NCBI GenBank assembly: GCA_001515945.1 | Contig: LOER01000025.1 | Coordinates: forward strand, 1 to 64,000 | DNA: 64,000 nt | Reading direction: 5' to 3' | Source of the DNA: Desulfitibacter sp. BRH_c19 | GTDB taxonomy: Bacteria > Bacillota > DSM-16504 > Desulfitibacterales > Desulfitibacteraceae | In this document: positions 17,616 through 28,011 of the stretch, in pieces | Layout: the number at the start of each line of letters is the position of its first letter | How positions within the stretch are numbered: position 1 is the first letter of the stretch | The notes under the pieces: model-generated | Database searches by the model: none | Seen by the model: only the letters and a program-made list of their open reading frames with translations | What the model was told of the DNA's origin: nothing | Position numbers and translations under genes: made by a program

Positions 17616-18650
17616 ATGATGGGAATGGATGAAAGAAAAAAGAATATACTACATGCAATCATCCAGGACTATGTAGCTACAGCCGAACCTGTGGGATCGC
17701 GTACCATTGCTCGAAAATATAGCTTGGGTGTTAGTTCTGCGACTATTAGAAACGAAATGGCGGATCTAGAGGATATGGGCTTTATAGAGCAGCCACATAC
17801 CTCAAGTGGAAGGATTCCTTCTGATAAAGGCTATAGATTTTATGTTGATTTTTTAATGAAAAAAATAAATATTACACCTCCAGAGGAACAGTTTATTTAT
17901 GGTCAATTAGTGGCAAATATTCAGCATATGGAAGATCTTTTTAAGAAAACAAGTGATACTCTTTCTCAGCTTACAAACTATATAGCTCTATCTGTAGGAC
18001 CTCATGTATCAGAGACAAAAGTACAACAAATACAATTGTTACCGATGCAAAGTAACAAGGTTTTATTAATGATCATCTCAGATAAGGGTGTAGTGGATAA
18101 TGGAATAATTAATTTTTCTGCAGATTTTGATCAAGAATCTCTAAGGGTAGTTTCTGAGATACTTACTTATAAACTACAAGGCTATAAACTAAGAGATATA
18201 AGTAAAACTGTTTTACAGGAGATTTATTTTGAACTAGCAGATTATAAGAAACTTGTTTCCCAAGTACTTAATTTTATGGATGATAAATTGAAAGTATCAG
18301 ATAAATCTAAGGTACACATTGGAGGTATGCTTAATATTCTTAAGCAACCTGAATTCAAGGATGTAGAAACACTACGTAGCATATTAACATTAATGGAAGA
18401 ACAAACAGTTCTACGACAAGTACTAGAAGAAACTAGGAGTGGATCAGGATTAACTATATCAATTGGTGGAGAGAATAAGTATCAAGGAATTCACAATTGT
18501 AGTATTATAACCGCAACATATAAAATGGATGGCAAGGTGATAGGCACAGTAGGTATCTTAGGACCTACAAGAATGGTCTATCCTAAAGCTACTACTATGC
18601 TTGAATTTGTGTCAAAATGTCTTTCAGATATTTTTGAAGGCTACAAATAA
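17616..18650 (+). CDS. hrcA: Heat-inducible transcription repressor HrcA
   Basis: A protein of about 344 residues. The winged-helix N-terminus includes [39 protein letters not shown] and [20 protein letters not shown], the HrcA signature. HrcA represses chaperone operons through CIRCE and in characterised cases needs a chaperonin to fold. Tandem ATGs (17616 and 17619) follow GAGAGGTGG; the GTG at 17610 lies inside that site. It is the first gene of the stress operon and has a CIRCE element directly upstream. Because the adjacent chaperonin is archaeal-like, its feedback partner may differ from GroEL. Confidence 0.97.
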   Translation: MMGMDERKKNILHAIIQDYVATAEPVGSRTIARKYSLGVSSATIRNEMADLEDMGFIEQPHTSSGRIPSDKGYRFYVDFLMKKINITPPEEQFIYGQLVANIQHMEDLFKKTSDTLSQLTNYIALSVGPHVSETKVQQIQLLPMQSNKVLLMIISDKGVVDNGIINFSADFDQESLRVVSEILTYKLQGYKLRDISKTVLQEIYFELADYKKLVSQVLNFMDDKLKVSDKSKVHIGGMLNILKQPEFKDVETLRSILTLMEEQTVLRQVLEETRSGSGLTISIGGENKYQGIHNCSIITATYKMDGKVIGTVGILGPTRMVYPKATTMLEFVSKCLSDIFEGYK

Positions 18651-18682
18651 ACATACACTCCAATTTAACAGGAGGAAAAAGA

Positions 18683-20254
18683 ATGAGTATCAAGCAAGTG
18701 AGTAAGGATATCGAGGTAGATGAGCGACTAGCGGCTCTTTCTACCAATACCAATGCAATCAAGGCAATTGCCTCGGCAGTTGAAGGCACATTAGGGCCAA
18801 AAGGGCTAGACACCATGTTAGTGGATAAATTTGGAGATGTTGTCATTACAAATGATGGGGTAACTATCCTAGAGCTAATGGAAGTAAACCATCCAGCAGC
18901 AAGAATGATGATAAATACAGCTAAAGCTCAGCAGGACGAAATAGGAGACGGCACCACCACGGCATCAATTATGGCAGGATCGCTGGTTACAGAGGGCCTT
19001 GAACAGATTAACAGAGGTGTCCCAGTAACAAGGGTTATAGAAGGTATCAAAGCAGGTATAAAGATGGCTGTACAATATTTCAAGGATAGTGCAACAGTTA
19101 TTGAGAGATTAGATGATTCTGTTTTAAAGGAGGTATCTTGGGTAGCAGGTAGAGGTAATGATGATATTGCAGAACTGGTATTTGATGCTGCTAATATGAT
19201 TGGCAGAGAAAAACTTTTAGATAGTAATTTTAAATTGTCTGATTGTATCTTTGCCCAGCATGGGGCTGACAATCAATTAATTAAGGGATGCATTATTAAT
19301 AAAGAAAGAGTATCCCAGGATATGCCAAGGGAGCTATCAAGTTGTTCTGTTCTATTTATCGATGATGCCTTAGAACCTGAACAACTAGATGAAGAAGCTT
19401 TAAGTAATGAAGCTGGATTTAACAGATTCATAAAGCTCCAGGAAGAATTTCAGGAGAATCTAAAAAAACTACTTAAGCTTAATGTGGGGTTAGTAGTAGT
19501 TGACAGAGGTATTCATGATTTGGCAGAAGAGTTTTTTATTGATGCAGGAATCATGGCTGTCCAAAGGGTGAGTCATAAGGAACTAAAAAAGGCAGCTGAG
19601 TTCACAGGGGCTAGAATGATTAAAAGAACAGGATTAAAAAAGACGGTAGATGAATTAAGAAATTACCTTGGGAAAACAGAAAAGGCTTATGAGGATGAAC
19701 ATCTTCAACAGATTAGAGTTTTAGATGGGTCTGGAAAACCAATGGCTACAATTTTAGTTGGTGCAGCTACTGAAGAAGTTGTAGGCGAGAGAGAGAGAAT
19801 TGCCAAGGATGCTGCAGCGGCATTACAAGCTGCAATAAAGGGAGGAATAGTTCCAGGTGGAGGCTCAATAGAGTTAGCTGCTGCCTCTTTCTTGGAAAAC
19901 AATAGAGAACAGGTAAGGGGTATGGCAGTCTATGGTATCAACTGTGTTGTAGAAGCACTAAAAAAACCTTTTTCACAAATTGTCTTTAATGCAGGTTTTA
20001 ATCCCCTTGAAAAGCAAGGAGATGTATTAGCACTTCAAAAGCAAAAGGGTAATACCGGATATGCTATTGATTGTGATACTGGTCAGGCTATTGACATGAG
20101 AACTATTGGCATAGTAGATCCTGTATTGGTTAAAATTTATGCTCTTAAGGCAGCTGGAGAAATTGCTGAAGCAATACTAAGGATAGATACAATTATTAAA
20201 AAAAGAGCCGATAGATCTGCTGACAATAGAGCTAATGAAGAATTTGATTTTTGA
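18683..20254 (+). CDS. Archaeal-like (group II/III, thermosome-type) chaperonin
   Basis: A 523-residue chaperonin. Residues 36-63 read [14 protein letters not shown] and [10 protein letters not shown], followed by GDGTTT at 88-93 and, near residue 390, [12 protein letters not shown]. The LGPKG-DKM/L-D and TNDG-TIL wording matches thermosome/CCT subunits and not GroEL, which has 'RTVIIEQ' and 'VTKDGVTV' in these places. Such proteins are known in some Firmicutes, for example Carboxydothermus, as group III chaperonins encoded inside the dnaK operon; they fold proteins without GroES using a built-in lid. AGGAGG precedes the ATG. It sits between hrcA and grpE, so CIRCE should control it. No GroES gene is in the window. 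Confidence 0.93.
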   Translation: MSIKQVSKDIEVDERLAALSTNTNAIKAIASAVEGTLGPKGLDTMLVDKFGDVVITNDGVTILELMEVNHPAARMMINTAKAQQDEIGDGTTTASIMAGSLVTEGLEQINRGVPVTRVIEGIKAGIKMAVQYFKDSATVIERLDDSVLKEVSWVAGRGNDDIAELVFDAANMIGREKLLDSNFKLSDCIFAQHGADNQLIKGCIINKERVSQDMPRELSSCSVLFIDDALEPEQLDEEALSNEAGFNRFIKLQEEFQENLKKLLKLNVGLVVVDRGIHDLAEEFFIDAGIMAVQRVSHKELKKAAEFTGARMIKRTGLKKTVDELRNYLGKTEKAYEDEHLQQIRVLDGSGKPMATILVGAATEEVVGERERIAKDAAAALQAAIKGGIVPGGGSIELAAASFLENNREQVRGMAVYGINCVVEALKKPFSQIVFNAGFNPLEKQGDVLALQKQKGNTGYAIDCDTGQAIDMRTIGIVDPVLVKIYALKAAGEIAEAILRIDTIIKKRADRSADNRANEEFDF

Positions 20255-20269
20255 AATGGGGTGAGATAG

Positions 20270-20854
20270 TTGATTATTAAGGAAGACAATTTTGATGACA
20301 TGGAAAACCAAAATTCAGAAAATGAAAACTTGGGAAATACTAATGAGGATATTAAAGAAATGTCTAACGAGGAATTGTTTCTGGAATATACCAAAACCCA
20401 GGAGCTTCTAAAGGAAAAAGAAGAATCTGAAAAACAAATACAAGCCCAATTTCAAAGGCTACAGGCTGACTTTGAAAATTTCCGTAAAAGAACCATCAAG
20501 GAAAAAGAAGATATGAGAAGCTTGGCAGCAAGGGGTATTATGGAGGATTTGTTGCCTGTGCTTGATAATATTCATAGAGCTTTAGAAGCTGGGAAACAAA
20601 AAGGGGATTTGGAGAATTTTATTCAGGGAATTGAAATGATAAACTCTCAATTCTGGGATGTACTGCAGAGTAAGGGGCTAGAATGTATTGACTGCAAAGG
20701 TAAAGAATTTGACCCAGAGATTCATCAAGCAGTAATGCAAAAAGAAGTAACAGATTCAGAGGACAATATAGTTTTAGATGAGGTTCAAAAGGGATATTTA
20801 CTTAATGGTAAAATGATTAGACCATCCATGGTCTCAGTATCAAAAAAATGTTAG
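20270..20854 (+). CDS. grpE: Nucleotide exchange factor GrpE
   Basis: A 194-residue acidic protein with a long coiled coil (residues about 35-85, ending FQRLQADFENFRKRTIKEKE) and the beta-domain words LLPVLDNIHRALEAG, GKEFDPEIHQAV and MIRPSMVSVSK. GrpE releases ADP from DnaK. The TTG at 20270 follows GGGGTGAG; an ATG ten codons later is an alternative start. It lies 15 bp after the chaperonin gene and 12 bp before dnaK, so it belongs to the operon. Confidence 0.96.
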   Translation: MIIKEDNFDDMENQNSENENLGNTNEDIKEMSNEELFLEYTKTQELLKEKEESEKQIQAQFQRLQADFENFRKRTIKEKEDMRSLAARGIMEDLLPVLDNIHRALEAGKQKGDLENFIQGIEMINSQFWDVLQSKGLECIDCKGKEFDPEIHQAVMQKEVTDSEDNIVLDEVQKGYLLNGKMIRPSMVSVSKKC

Positions 20855-20866
20855 GAGGCATATATT

Positions 20867-22708
20867 ATGAGTAAAGTTATAGGTATTGATTTAGGAACAA
20901 CAAATTCCTGCTTGGCCGTAATGGAAGGTGGGGAAGCTGTAGTTATACCAAATGCAGAGGGTAATAGAACTACACCATCGGTTGTTGGTATAACAAAGGA
21001 TGGGGAAAGATTAGTTGGTGAGGTTGCTAAGAGACAAGCAATTACTAGTCCTGATAGGACAGTCCTATCAATTAAAAGACAGATGGGTACAGATTATAAA
21101 GTAGATATTGCGGATAAAAAATATACACCACAAGAAATTTCAGCTATGATCTTGCAGAAGCTTAAAACAGATGCAGAAAACTATCTTGGGGAAAAGGTGA
21201 CTCAAGCAGTTATTACTGTTCCAGCTTATTTCTCAGATAGTCAGCGTCAAGCTACTAAAGATGCAGGTAAAATTGCAGGCCTAGAAGTGTTGAGGATTAT
21301 CAATGAGCCAACTGCAGCTGCCCTAGCTTATGGCCTTGAAAAGGGTGAAGATCAGACAATACTAGTTTTTGACCTTGGAGGAGGAACTTTTGATGTTTCT
21401 ATCCTTGAATTAGGAGAAGGAGTATTTGAGGTTAAGGCAACTAGTGGTAATAACCGTCTAGGTGGAGATGACTTTGATGATAAGGTTATTGAATATCTTG
21501 TTGCAGAATTTAAAAAGCAAACAGGCATTGACCTAAGCAAAGATAAAATGGCTGTACAGAGACTAAAAGAAGCAGCAGAAAAGGCTAAAAGGGAATTATC
21601 TAGTGTAACCCAAAGCAACATTAATCTACCATTTATAACAGCTACAGCTGAAGGACCACAACACCTAGATATCACCTTGACCCGTGCAAAGTTTGATGAG
21701 TTAACAGCTGATCTTGTAGAAAAGACTATAGGGCCAACTAAGCAAGCCCTATCTGATGCTGGGCTGTCAGCTAAAGATATTCATAGGGTAATTTTAGTGG
21801 GTGGTTCCACGAGGATTCCAGCAGTACAAGAAGCGATTAAAGGCATTCTTGGTAAAGATCCCCATAAGGGTGTTAATCCTGATGAATGTGTAGCATTAGG
21901 TGCAGCAATCCAAGCAGGAGTATTAGCAGGAGAGGTCAAGGATGTATTATTGCTAGATGTTACTCCCCTTTCGTTAGGCATAGAGACTTTAGGTGGAGTA
22001 TTCACCAAGCTAATTGAAAGAAACACTACTATTCCTACTTCTAAGAGTCAAATTTTCTCAACTGCAGCAGATGGCCAGACAAGTGTAGATATTCATGTGC
22101 TTCAGGGTGAAAGGGAAATGGCAACATATAATAAAACCATGGGGAGGTTCCAATTGTCTGGAATTCCACCTGCTCCAAGGGGTGTGCCACAAATTGAAGT
22201 TAAATTTGACATAGATGCCAATGGAATAGTGCATGTTTCAGCTAAAGATTTAGGTACAGGTAAACAGCAGGAGATAACAATTAAAGCAACTGGCGGCTTG
22301 GCTGATGAAGACATTAACCAAATGGTAGAAGATGCAGAAAAACATGCTGAAGAAGATAAGAAATTGAAAGAAAAGGTAGAAGCTAAGAACCAAGCTGATT
22401 CTGCAATTTACCAAGCTGAAAAAACAATCAAAGAATCAGAAGGTAAAATTGACAAAGAAGATGTTGATAATATAGAAAAGGCTAAAAATGAGTTGCAAGA
22501 AGCAGTTAAATCAGATAATGTAGAAGATATAAAGAGTAAAACAGAAGCATTATCACAAGCCATATATACAGTATCAACAAAAATGTACGAAAAAGCTTCT
22601 CAGGAAAACCAGCAGGCAGAAAATCCTGAGGGTACACAAGAAGCAAAAGATGATGTTGTTGATGCAGATTATGAAGTTGTAAATGATGAAGATAAAGAAG
22701 ATAAGTAA
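20867..22708 (+). CDS. dnaK: Chaperone protein DnaK (Hsp70)
   Basis: A 613-residue Hsp70. It has [17 protein letters not shown] at the start, [20 protein letters not shown], the [15 protein letters not shown] phosphate loop, [11 protein letters not shown], and the linker [14 protein letters not shown] leading into the substrate-binding domain. The acidic tail ends [15 protein letters not shown]. It binds exposed hydrophobic segments in an ATP cycle driven by DnaJ and GrpE. AGGAGG precedes the ATG. No second CIRCE is seen before dnaK, so it depends on the hrcA promoter. Confidence 0.99.
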   Translation: MSKVIGIDLGTTNSCLAVMEGGEAVVIPNAEGNRTTPSVVGITKDGERLVGEVAKRQAITSPDRTVLSIKRQMGTDYKVDIADKKYTPQEISAMILQKLKTDAENYLGEKVTQAVITVPAYFSDSQRQATKDAGKIAGLEVLRIINEPTAAALAYGLEKGEDQTILVFDLGGGTFDVSILELGEGVFEVKATSGNNRLGGDDFDDKVIEYLVAEFKKQTGIDLSKDKMAVQRLKEAAEKAKRELSSVTQSNINLPFITATAEGPQHLDITLTRAKFDELTADLVEKTIGPTKQALSDAGLSAKDIHRVILVGGSTRIPAVQEAIKGILGKDPHKGVNPDECVALGAAIQAGVLAGEVKDVLLLDVTPLSLGIETLGGVFTKLIERNTTIPTSKSQIFSTAADGQTSVDIHVLQGEREMATYNKTMGRFQLSGIPPAPRGVPQIEVKFDIDANGIVHVSAKDLGTGKQQEITIKATGGLADEDINQMVEDAEKHAEEDKKLKEKVEAKNQADSAIYQAEKTIKESEGKIDKEDVDNIEKAKNELQEAVKSDNVEDIKSKTEALSQAIYTVSTKMYEKASQENQQAENPEGTQEAKDDVVDADYEVVNDEDKEDK

Positions 22709-22754
22709 GATAAGAAAGATCAGGATAAGTAATATTTTTGAAAACTGAAACTCT

Positions 22755-22779
22755 AGGGGGCGCAAGTCTACAGCCCCCT
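22755..22779 (+). terminator. GC-rich hairpin between dnaK and dnaJ
   Basis: AGGGGGC pairs with GCCCCCT across an 11-base loop, followed by only a short, interrupted T stretch. It may be a partial terminator or an RNA-stability element lowering expression of genes after dnaK. Confidence 0.5.
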
Positions 22780-22860
22780 GGATTTATTTCATTTTCAAAT
22801 AGAAATTGTGCTAAGACAGTTGGTTAAATGTGAGGTAGGTTAGGGGGTTGACTTTAAAAA

Positions 22861-23988
22861 GTGAGCAAAAGAGACTATTACGAAGTATTGGGGTTATCAC
22901 GTAATGCTTCAGAAGAGGAAATAAAAAAGGCTTATAGGAAGTTGGCAAGACAATACCATCCTGACGTTAATTCAGGAGATAGTGAAGCAGAAGCTAAATT
23001 CAAAGAAGTGTCCGAGGCTTACGAAGTATTAAAGGATTCTCAAGCTAGGGCTAGATATGATCAGTTTGGTCATGCTAGTACCCAAAATGGGGGATTCGGT
23101 GGTGGTGCCGGATATGGTGAAGCTGGCGGTTTCGAAGATATATTTGATATGTTCTTTGGTGGAGGCTTTGGGGGTCAAGGTGCAAGAAGAGGTCCACAAA
23201 AGGGTTCAGATCTAAGGCTTGATTTGGAGATTACCTTAAAAGAAGCAGCCTTTGGAGTAGAAAAGGAAATTGAGCTTCCAAAATTGCAAACCTGTTCAGA
23301 ATGTGAAGGTACAGGGTCAGCAGCCGGAACTTTTCCGAGTAGCTGTAAGGTTTGTAAAGGTACAGGTCAAGTGAAATCAACTCAAAAGACCGTTCTTGGA
23401 CATTTCCAAACTATCAAAACCTGTCATAATTGTCATGGTACTGGTAAGGTCGTAGAAACTCCATGTGATGCATGCTATGGACAAGGAAGGGTTAAACAGA
23501 AAAAGAAAATTGGATTAACTATTCCAGCTGGAATTGATACAGGGTCAAGGCTTAGGGTAACTGGTGAAGGAGAACCTGGAGCTAATGGAGGACCAGAAGG
23601 GGACTTATACGTATATATAACAGTTAAGCCCCATAAATTATTTGAACGTCAAGGTGATGATATATGGTGTAATTATCCCATTTCAATCATCCAGGCAATG
23701 CTTGGGGACGAAGTAAAAATTCCAACCTTGGATGGAGATATTAAGTTAAAAATACCTGAGGGAACTCAAACTGGGACATCATTTAGATTAAAAGGCAAGG
23801 GAGTACAAAAGCTAAGGGGCTATGGAAGAGGAGATCAGCATGTTAGGGTAAAGGTTTCAGTACCCAAAAATCTAAATGAAAAGCAAAAAGAGTTAATTAA
23901 GGAGTTTTCTAAAACTTTGACAAGTAATAATGATGCTGGTAGAGGTAAAGGTTTTTTTGAAAAGGTTAAAGATGCTTTCATGGGTTAA
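22861..23988 (+). CDS. dnaJ: Chaperone protein DnaJ (Hsp40, type I)
   Basis: A 375-residue protein. The J domain (residues 1-70) includes the HPD triad in [14 protein letters not shown] Gly/Phe-rich stretch follows at about 76-105, then four zinc-binding repeats ([24 protein letters not shown] and CDACYGQG) and two beta-sandwich domains. DnaJ delivers clients to DnaK and stimulates its ATPase. The start is GTG at 22861 with AGGGGG about 12 bases upstream, a rather long spacing. The 150-bp gap after dnaK contains a hairpin. Confidence 0.98.
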   Translation: MSKRDYYEVLGLSRNASEEEIKKAYRKLARQYHPDVNSGDSEAEAKFKEVSEAYEVLKDSQARARYDQFGHASTQNGGFGGGAGYGEAGGFEDIFDMFFGGGFGGQGARRGPQKGSDLRLDLEITLKEAAFGVEKEIELPKLQTCSECEGTGSAAGTFPSSCKVCKGTGQVKSTQKTVLGHFQTIKTCHNCHGTGKVVETPCDACYGQGRVKQKKKIGLTIPAGIDTGSRLRVTGEGEPGANGGPEGDLYVYITVKPHKLFERQGDDIWCNYPISIIQAMLGDEVKIPTLDGDIKLKIPEGTQTGTSFRLKGKGVQKLRGYGRGDQHVRVKVSVPKNLNEKQKELIKEFSKTLTSNNDAGRGKGFFEKVKDAFMG

Positions 23989-24014
23989 GTTTTCTTACGA
24001 AAAGGGGTATGTAA

Positions 24015-24947
24015 ATGCATTGGCAGGAGATTTCTGTTACTACAACTGAGGTAATGGAGGAATCGGTGACTAATCTGTTTTATGAGGTAGGAGCTGGAGG
24101 GGTTGTAATTGAAGACCCAAACTTAATAAACCGATATGTACAAGAAGATATATGGGATGCCCATGAGTTTCCTATGGAGATTGTGGAGGCTGAACATGTG
24201 GTTGTCAAAGGTTACCTGCCAGTTGATGAGAAACTCCCCCTTCTTTTAGAACAATTTAATGGAGCATTGGCAGCTCTAAGTGGTTTTTTTGAAGACTTTT
24301 ATGCCGATGTAAGCCTTAGTAGATTACAAGAAGAGGATTGGGCTAACTCATGGAAGGAATACTATAAGCCTCAAAAGATAAGTGAAAGGATAGTGGTTGT
24401 GCCAGGGTGGGAAGATTATACACCTGAAGAGGGGGAAATAATCGTAAAGCTAGACCCTGGCATGGCATTTGGTACAGGTAATCACCCAACTACTATGATG
24501 TGTATAAAAACTGTGGAAAAATATCTGCAACCTGGTTGGAGTATAGCGGATATTGGTACTGGTTCAGGAATAATAGCCATTTCAGCAGCAAAATTGGGTG
24601 CAGGTAGTGTAAATGCTGTGGATCTTGATACACTAGCAGTAAGGATTGCAAAAATTAATGTAAAAAGGAACCTGGTTCAGGATGTAGTTGAGGTAAGCCA
24701 GGGAAATCTACTTCAGACAATTCCTAATAAATTTCAGATGATAGTGGCAAATATAATAGCAGATGTAATAATTGAAATGGCAGAAGATGCTTATGATAAA
24801 CTTGAAGCCTCCGGAATATTTATTGCTTCAGGTATTATTGAAGATAGGCAGGATGGAGTAATAAATAAGCTCCAAGGAGTAGGTTTTAAGTTAGTTGAAG
24901 TTATTACAGACAATGCTTGGAGAGGGATTGTCGCAACTAAAGGGTGA
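24015..24947 (+). CDS. prmA: Ribosomal protein L11 methyltransferase
   Basis: A 310-residue SAM methyltransferase opening MHWQEISVTTTEVMEESVTN, with KLDPGMAFGTGNHPTTMMC, the cofactor loop SIADIGTGSGIIAISAAKLG and the NPPF-like motif replaced by the PrmA form (ANIIADVI). PrmA trimethylates ribosomal protein L11. It follows dnaJ by 26 bp with AAAGGGG upstream, the standard heat-shock operon extension in Firmicutes. Confidence 0.96.
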   Translation: MHWQEISVTTTEVMEESVTNLFYEVGAGGVVIEDPNLINRYVQEDIWDAHEFPMEIVEAEHVVVKGYLPVDEKLPLLLEQFNGALAALSGFFEDFYADVSLSRLQEEDWANSWKEYYKPQKISERIVVVPGWEDYTPEEGEIIVKLDPGMAFGTGNHPTTMMCIKTVEKYLQPGWSIADIGTGSGIIAISAAKLGAGSVNAVDLDTLAVRIAKINVKRNLVQDVVEVSQGNLLQTIPNKFQMIVANIIADVIIEMAEDAYDKLEASGIFIASGIIEDRQDGVINKLQGVGFKLVEVITDNAWRGIVATKG

Positions 24948-24954
24948 TGATTAT

Positions 24955-25719
24955 TTGTACCAGTTTCATATTCCCAAAGTATTAACAAGTGCAACTGATG
25001 ACTTAAAGAACAATAAAATGGAAATATTAGGGGAAGAAGCTCATCATATTGCTAATGTACTGCGCCTTAAAGAAGGTGCTATTGTAGGTTTATTTGACGG
25101 AATTGGCAATAAAGCTACTGGTGTTCTAATTGATGTCGATCATGATAGAATACTGGTAGAATTACATAAAGAAAAAATGGCAAATACAGAACCACCAATA
25201 GAAGTCACCCTATATCAGTCTTTACCGAAGAAGGAGAAGCTTGAGCTAATTATCCAAAAAGCTACTGAGTTAGGTGTGAAAAACATTGTTCCTATTATAA
25301 CCAGAAGAACAATTGTACATATTGATAACCAAAAGGTCAAGAAGAAAGTGGAGCGTTGGAATAAAATTGCCCAGGAGGCTTGCAAACAATCAGGCAGGGC
25401 ATATATTCCGAAAGTTAGCGAACCGATAAGCTATAAAAGCATATTTTCTCAATTAAACTCACAGCTTATTCTAATACCTTATGAGGCAGAGGAAAAGAGA
25501 GGTTTGCGCCAGGTATTGAAGTCTTTCAAGACATCAATACCTAAAAGTGTTGGTTTTTTTATAGGGCCCGAAGGGGGCTGGGACAAAGATGAAATTCAAA
25601 TGGCTCTGGATAATGGTGTTCATCCGGTTACTTTGGGACCGAGGATACTTAGAACTGAAACTGCCAGCCTTGCAGTTTTGACTATGATACTATATGAACT
25701 GGGTGATTTAGGAGGCTAA
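24955..25719 (+). CDS. rsmE: 16S rRNA (uracil-1498-N3)-methyltransferase
   Basis: About 254 residues of SPOUT fold. ILGEEAHHIANVLRLKEG marks the PUA-like N-terminal domain. IIQKATELGVKNIVPIITRR, IGPEGGWDKDEIQMA and LGPRILRTETASLAVL form the knotted SAM site. RsmE methylates U1498 in helix 44 of 16S rRNA. The TTG at 24955 is preferred because the protein then begins LYQFHIPK, as in the family, with AAAGGGTGA upstream overlapping the prmA stop. A longer frame from 24895 would run inside prmA. Confidence 0.93.
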   Translation: MYQFHIPKVLTSATDDLKNNKMEILGEEAHHIANVLRLKEGAIVGLFDGIGNKATGVLIDVDHDRILVELHKEKMANTEPPIEVTLYQSLPKKEKLELIIQKATELGVKNIVPIITRRTIVHIDNQKVKKKVERWNKIAQEACKQSGRAYIPKVSEPISYKSIFSQLNSQLILIPYEAEEKRGLRQVLKSFKTSIPKSVGFFIGPEGGWDKDEIQMALDNGVHPVTLGPRILRTETASLAVLTMILYELGDLGG

Positions 25720-25722
25720 ATT

Positions 25723-27024
25723 GTGGACAAAAAGGTTGCAGTACATGTTCTTGGGTGTAAGGTAAACCAGTACGAAGTAGAAGGTATTAAAGAATTATTT
25801 AAAGAAAAGGGTTATGAAATAGTTGATTTTGCTGAAAAGGCAGATGTTTATTTGATTCACACTTGTACAGTAACCCATCTAGGTGACAGAAAATCGCGAC
25901 AGTTTATCAGAAAAGCAGTAAAAAATAATCCAAAGGCAATTGTTGCAGTAACAGGTTGTTATGCCCAGGTTTCTCCCAAGGAAGTGGAAGAAATAGAAGG
26001 TGTGGATATTGTATTAGGTACTAAAGATAGAAGAAAAATAGTGGAGATAGTAGAAAACGCTCAGAAAGGAAATCAATTAAAGTTCATAGCTGATAGTAAC
26101 AGTAATAGAGAATTCGAAGAATTACCTATTTTCAAACCATCCAGGGCTAGGGCCTTTTTGAAAATTCAGGAAGGATGTGATAGGTTTTGTACTTATTGCA
26201 TTGTACCCTATGCTAGGGGGCCAGTAAAAAGCAGAGATTTTAATAATACAATTGCAGAAATTCAGCAACTTGTGGCTAATGGATTTCAAGAAATTGTATT
26301 AACAGGAGTACATCTAGGTACTTATGGTAAGGATTTAACAGATAGTAAGAATTTATTTTATTTAATTAATGAACTTGTTAAGATCGATAAGCTAAAGAGG
26401 CTTAGAATAAGTTCACTTGATCCTGATGACATTAGTTTAGATTTACTGAACCTGATGACTCAAAATGAAAAGATTTGTTCCCATTACCACATTCCCCTAC
26501 AGAGTGGAGATGAATTCATACTTAAAAAGATGGGAAGAAGATATACTTTGGATCATTACAGAAAACTAGTGAAAGACATTAGGGCTAAAAGACCAGATGC
26601 AGCATTTACAACGGATGTAATAGTGGGTTTTCCTGGAGAGACAGAAGATCATTTTACTAATTCTGCAGAATTTATTAAGGAAATAGGTTTTGCTGATCTG
26701 CATGTTTTCAAATATTCTCCTAGAAAAGGCACACCTGCTGCAGATTATTCTAACCAGGTGCCATCAGAGATTAAAACACTAAGAAGTAGCCATCTAATGA
26801 AATTATCCTATGAGTTGTGGAAACAATATGCAGGCAAATTTTTGGGTAAAGAAGGCCAAGTTCTAGTTGAAAATTTATCAAATAATAGCTGGGAAGGTCA
26901 TACTGACAATTACTTAAAGACAAAGTTTGAAAAAAGTTTACAGCAGGATATAACTGGAGAAATTGTAACAGTTAAGCTAGAAAAAATTGGAGAAAACAAA
27001 GAAGTATATGCAAAGCTTATTTGA
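25723..27024 (+). CDS. mtaB: tRNA threonylcarbamoyladenosine methylthiotransferase MtaB
   Basis: A 433-residue radical SAM methylthiotransferase. The N-terminal UPF0004 domain has HVLGCKVNQYE, HTCTVTHLGD and AVTGCYAQV, with three cysteines for the auxiliary cluster. The radical SAM motif is GCDRFCTYCIVPYARGP. A TRAM domain closes the protein. MtaB converts t6A to ms2t6A at position 37 of tRNAs reading ANN codons. The lack of the MiaB-type N-terminal extension and the 'GCKVNQYE' wording distinguish it from MiaB and RimO. The GTG start lies three bases after rsmE, following GGAGG. Confidence 0.95.
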   Translation: MDKKVAVHVLGCKVNQYEVEGIKELFKEKGYEIVDFAEKADVYLIHTCTVTHLGDRKSRQFIRKAVKNNPKAIVAVTGCYAQVSPKEVEEIEGVDIVLGTKDRRKIVEIVENAQKGNQLKFIADSNSNREFEELPIFKPSRARAFLKIQEGCDRFCTYCIVPYARGPVKSRDFNNTIAEIQQLVANGFQEIVLTGVHLGTYGKDLTDSKNLFYLINELVKIDKLKRLRISSLDPDDISLDLLNLMTQNEKICSHYHIPLQSGDEFILKKMGRRYTLDHYRKLVKDIRAKRPDAAFTTDVIVGFPGETEDHFTNSAEFIKEIGFADLHVFKYSPRKGTPAADYSNQVPSEIKTLRSSHLMKLSYELWKQYAGKFLGKEGQVLVENLSNNSWEGHTDNYLKTKFEKSLQQDITGEIVTVKLEKIGENKEVYAKLI

Positions 27025-27027
27025 ATT

Positions 27028-27087
27028 GGGTTCTAGAATTCAAACAAAGGGATTCTGCCTTCCGAATTGAATTCTGACTTCTGACAA
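27028..27087. repeat. ATTCTGA-type dispersed intergenic repeat (copy 2)
   Basis: Between mtaB and the HIT gene the sequence contains TCTAGAATTCAAAC, GGATTCTGCCTTCC and GAATTGAATTCTGACTTCTG, related to the stretches at 17431 and 38466. It splits an otherwise tight gene run. Confidence 0.55.
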
Positions 27088-27102
27088 GGGAGGTGATACT
27101 TG

Positions 27103-27444
27103 ATGTCTGATTGTATATTTTGTAAAATTATAAATAAAGAGATACCAAGTACAATCGTATACGAAGATGAAGATGTTTTGGCTTTTAATGATGTAAACCC
27201 ACAAGCACCAGTACATATACTAATTATTCCTAAAAAGCATATTTCTGATATGACTGAGGTTACAGAACAAGATCTTGGGATTATTGGAAAAATACATCTG
27301 GTTGCAATTAAACTTGCCAATGAAAAATGCTTTGCAGATCAAGGCTTTAGGTTGGTAAATAACTGTAAAGAAGATGGAGGGCAAGTGGTTTTTCATCTCC
27401 ACTATCATTTAATGGCCGGCAAAAAACTTCCTGTGTGTACCTAG
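27103..27444 (+). CDS. HIT-family (histidine triad) nucleotide-binding protein
   Basis: A 113-residue protein opening MSDCIFCKIINKEIPSTIVY with a C-terminal HLHYHLMAGKKL histidine triad (H-x-H-x-H) and NDVNPQAPVHILIIPKKHI. These are Hint/PKCI-type proteins that hydrolyse purine nucleoside phosphoramidates. The cysteines of CIFC could bind zinc as in Hint homologues. The ATG at 27103 follows GGGAGGTG. Promoter-like sequences for rpsU lie directly downstream. Confidence 0.95.
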   Translation: MSDCIFCKIINKEIPSTIVYEDEDVLAFNDVNPQAPVHILIIPKKHISDMTEVTEQDLGIIGKIHLVAIKLANEKCFADQGFRLVNNCKEDGGQVVFHLHYHLMAGKKLPVCT

Positions 27445-27446
27445 GG

Positions 27447-27476
27447 TTGACGTTGGCAAAAATAGTATAGTATAAT
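27447..27476 (+). promoter_or_regulatory. Sigma-A promoter of rpsU
   Basis: TTGACG (27447-27452) and a perfect TATAAT (27471-27476) are separated by 18 bases, about 75 bp before rpsU. Confidence 0.75.
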
Positions 27477-27550
27477 TGCTATGTTAGTCTGCTTTGTCAT
27501 TTTCTTTTTATTTACGTTAATGGTTAGTTGTGGAGGGAGGGATATGGAGA

Positions 27551-27727
27551 TTGAGCGAAGTTAAAGTTGGTAAAAATGAAACTCTAGATAGTGCGCTCCG
27601 CCGTTTTAAAAGAAACTGCCAAAAAGCAGGAGTATTGTCTGAGGTGCGTAAAAGAGAGCACTTCGAAAAGCCAAGTGTGAAACGTAAGAAAAAATCCGAA
27701 GCTGCTAGAAAAAGAAAATTTAAATAG
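27551..27727 (+). CDS. rpsU: 30S ribosomal protein S21
   Basis: A 58-residue basic protein: [20 protein letters not shown], then [20 protein letters not shown], a near-perfect S21 pattern. S21 helps mRNA engage the 30S subunit. The TTG at 27551 is chosen to match the family start; GGAGGGAGGG lies about ten bases upstream. In Bacillus yqeY follows rpsU, but here a 284-bp gap follows instead. Confidence 0.97.
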   Translation: MSEVKVGKNETLDSALRRFKRNCQKAGVLSEVRKREHFEKPSVKRKKKSEAARKRKFK

Positions 27728-27896
27728 TAAATCTGTATGTTCTTCGACCCTCCTCGACATCTTAGCGATTGCTAAACGTATTGGACATGATTAATCGCAA
27801 GTAACGGGTAAGGGATGTATGTAAGTTTAAATCGGAATCAAGCTAATCATAATTCATGATGGTAAAGCAGGAAAATTTAATTCAGCAAAGTTAAGA

Positions 27897-27931
27897 AATA
27901 GCCTGGTAATAATTATACTGGGCTATTTTTT
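27897..27931 (+). terminator. rpsU terminator
   Basis: AATAGCCTGGTA (27897-27908) pairs with TACTGGGCTATT (27916-27927) and is followed by TTTTT. It lies 170 bp after rpsU. The intervening 27728-27896 stretch has no open frame I can support and no recognisable yqeY remnant. Confidence 0.85.
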
Positions 27932-28011
27932 CAAAAAACCAGATCAGTTTTATTAAAAAATGTACATTTAATAACAGCTACAGGAAAATAATATTACCGG
28001 AGGGATAAAAT

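Noticed and set aside
21352-22314. Several long minus-strand frames across dnaK
   Set aside because: They are antisense shadows of a strongly conserved coding sequence.
25723-27024. MiaB or RimO instead of MtaB
   Set aside because: The GCKVNQYE start and the operon position after rsmE fit MtaB better.
27728-27896. Possible decayed yqeY
   Set aside because: Reading all frames gave no stretch resembling the YqeY family.
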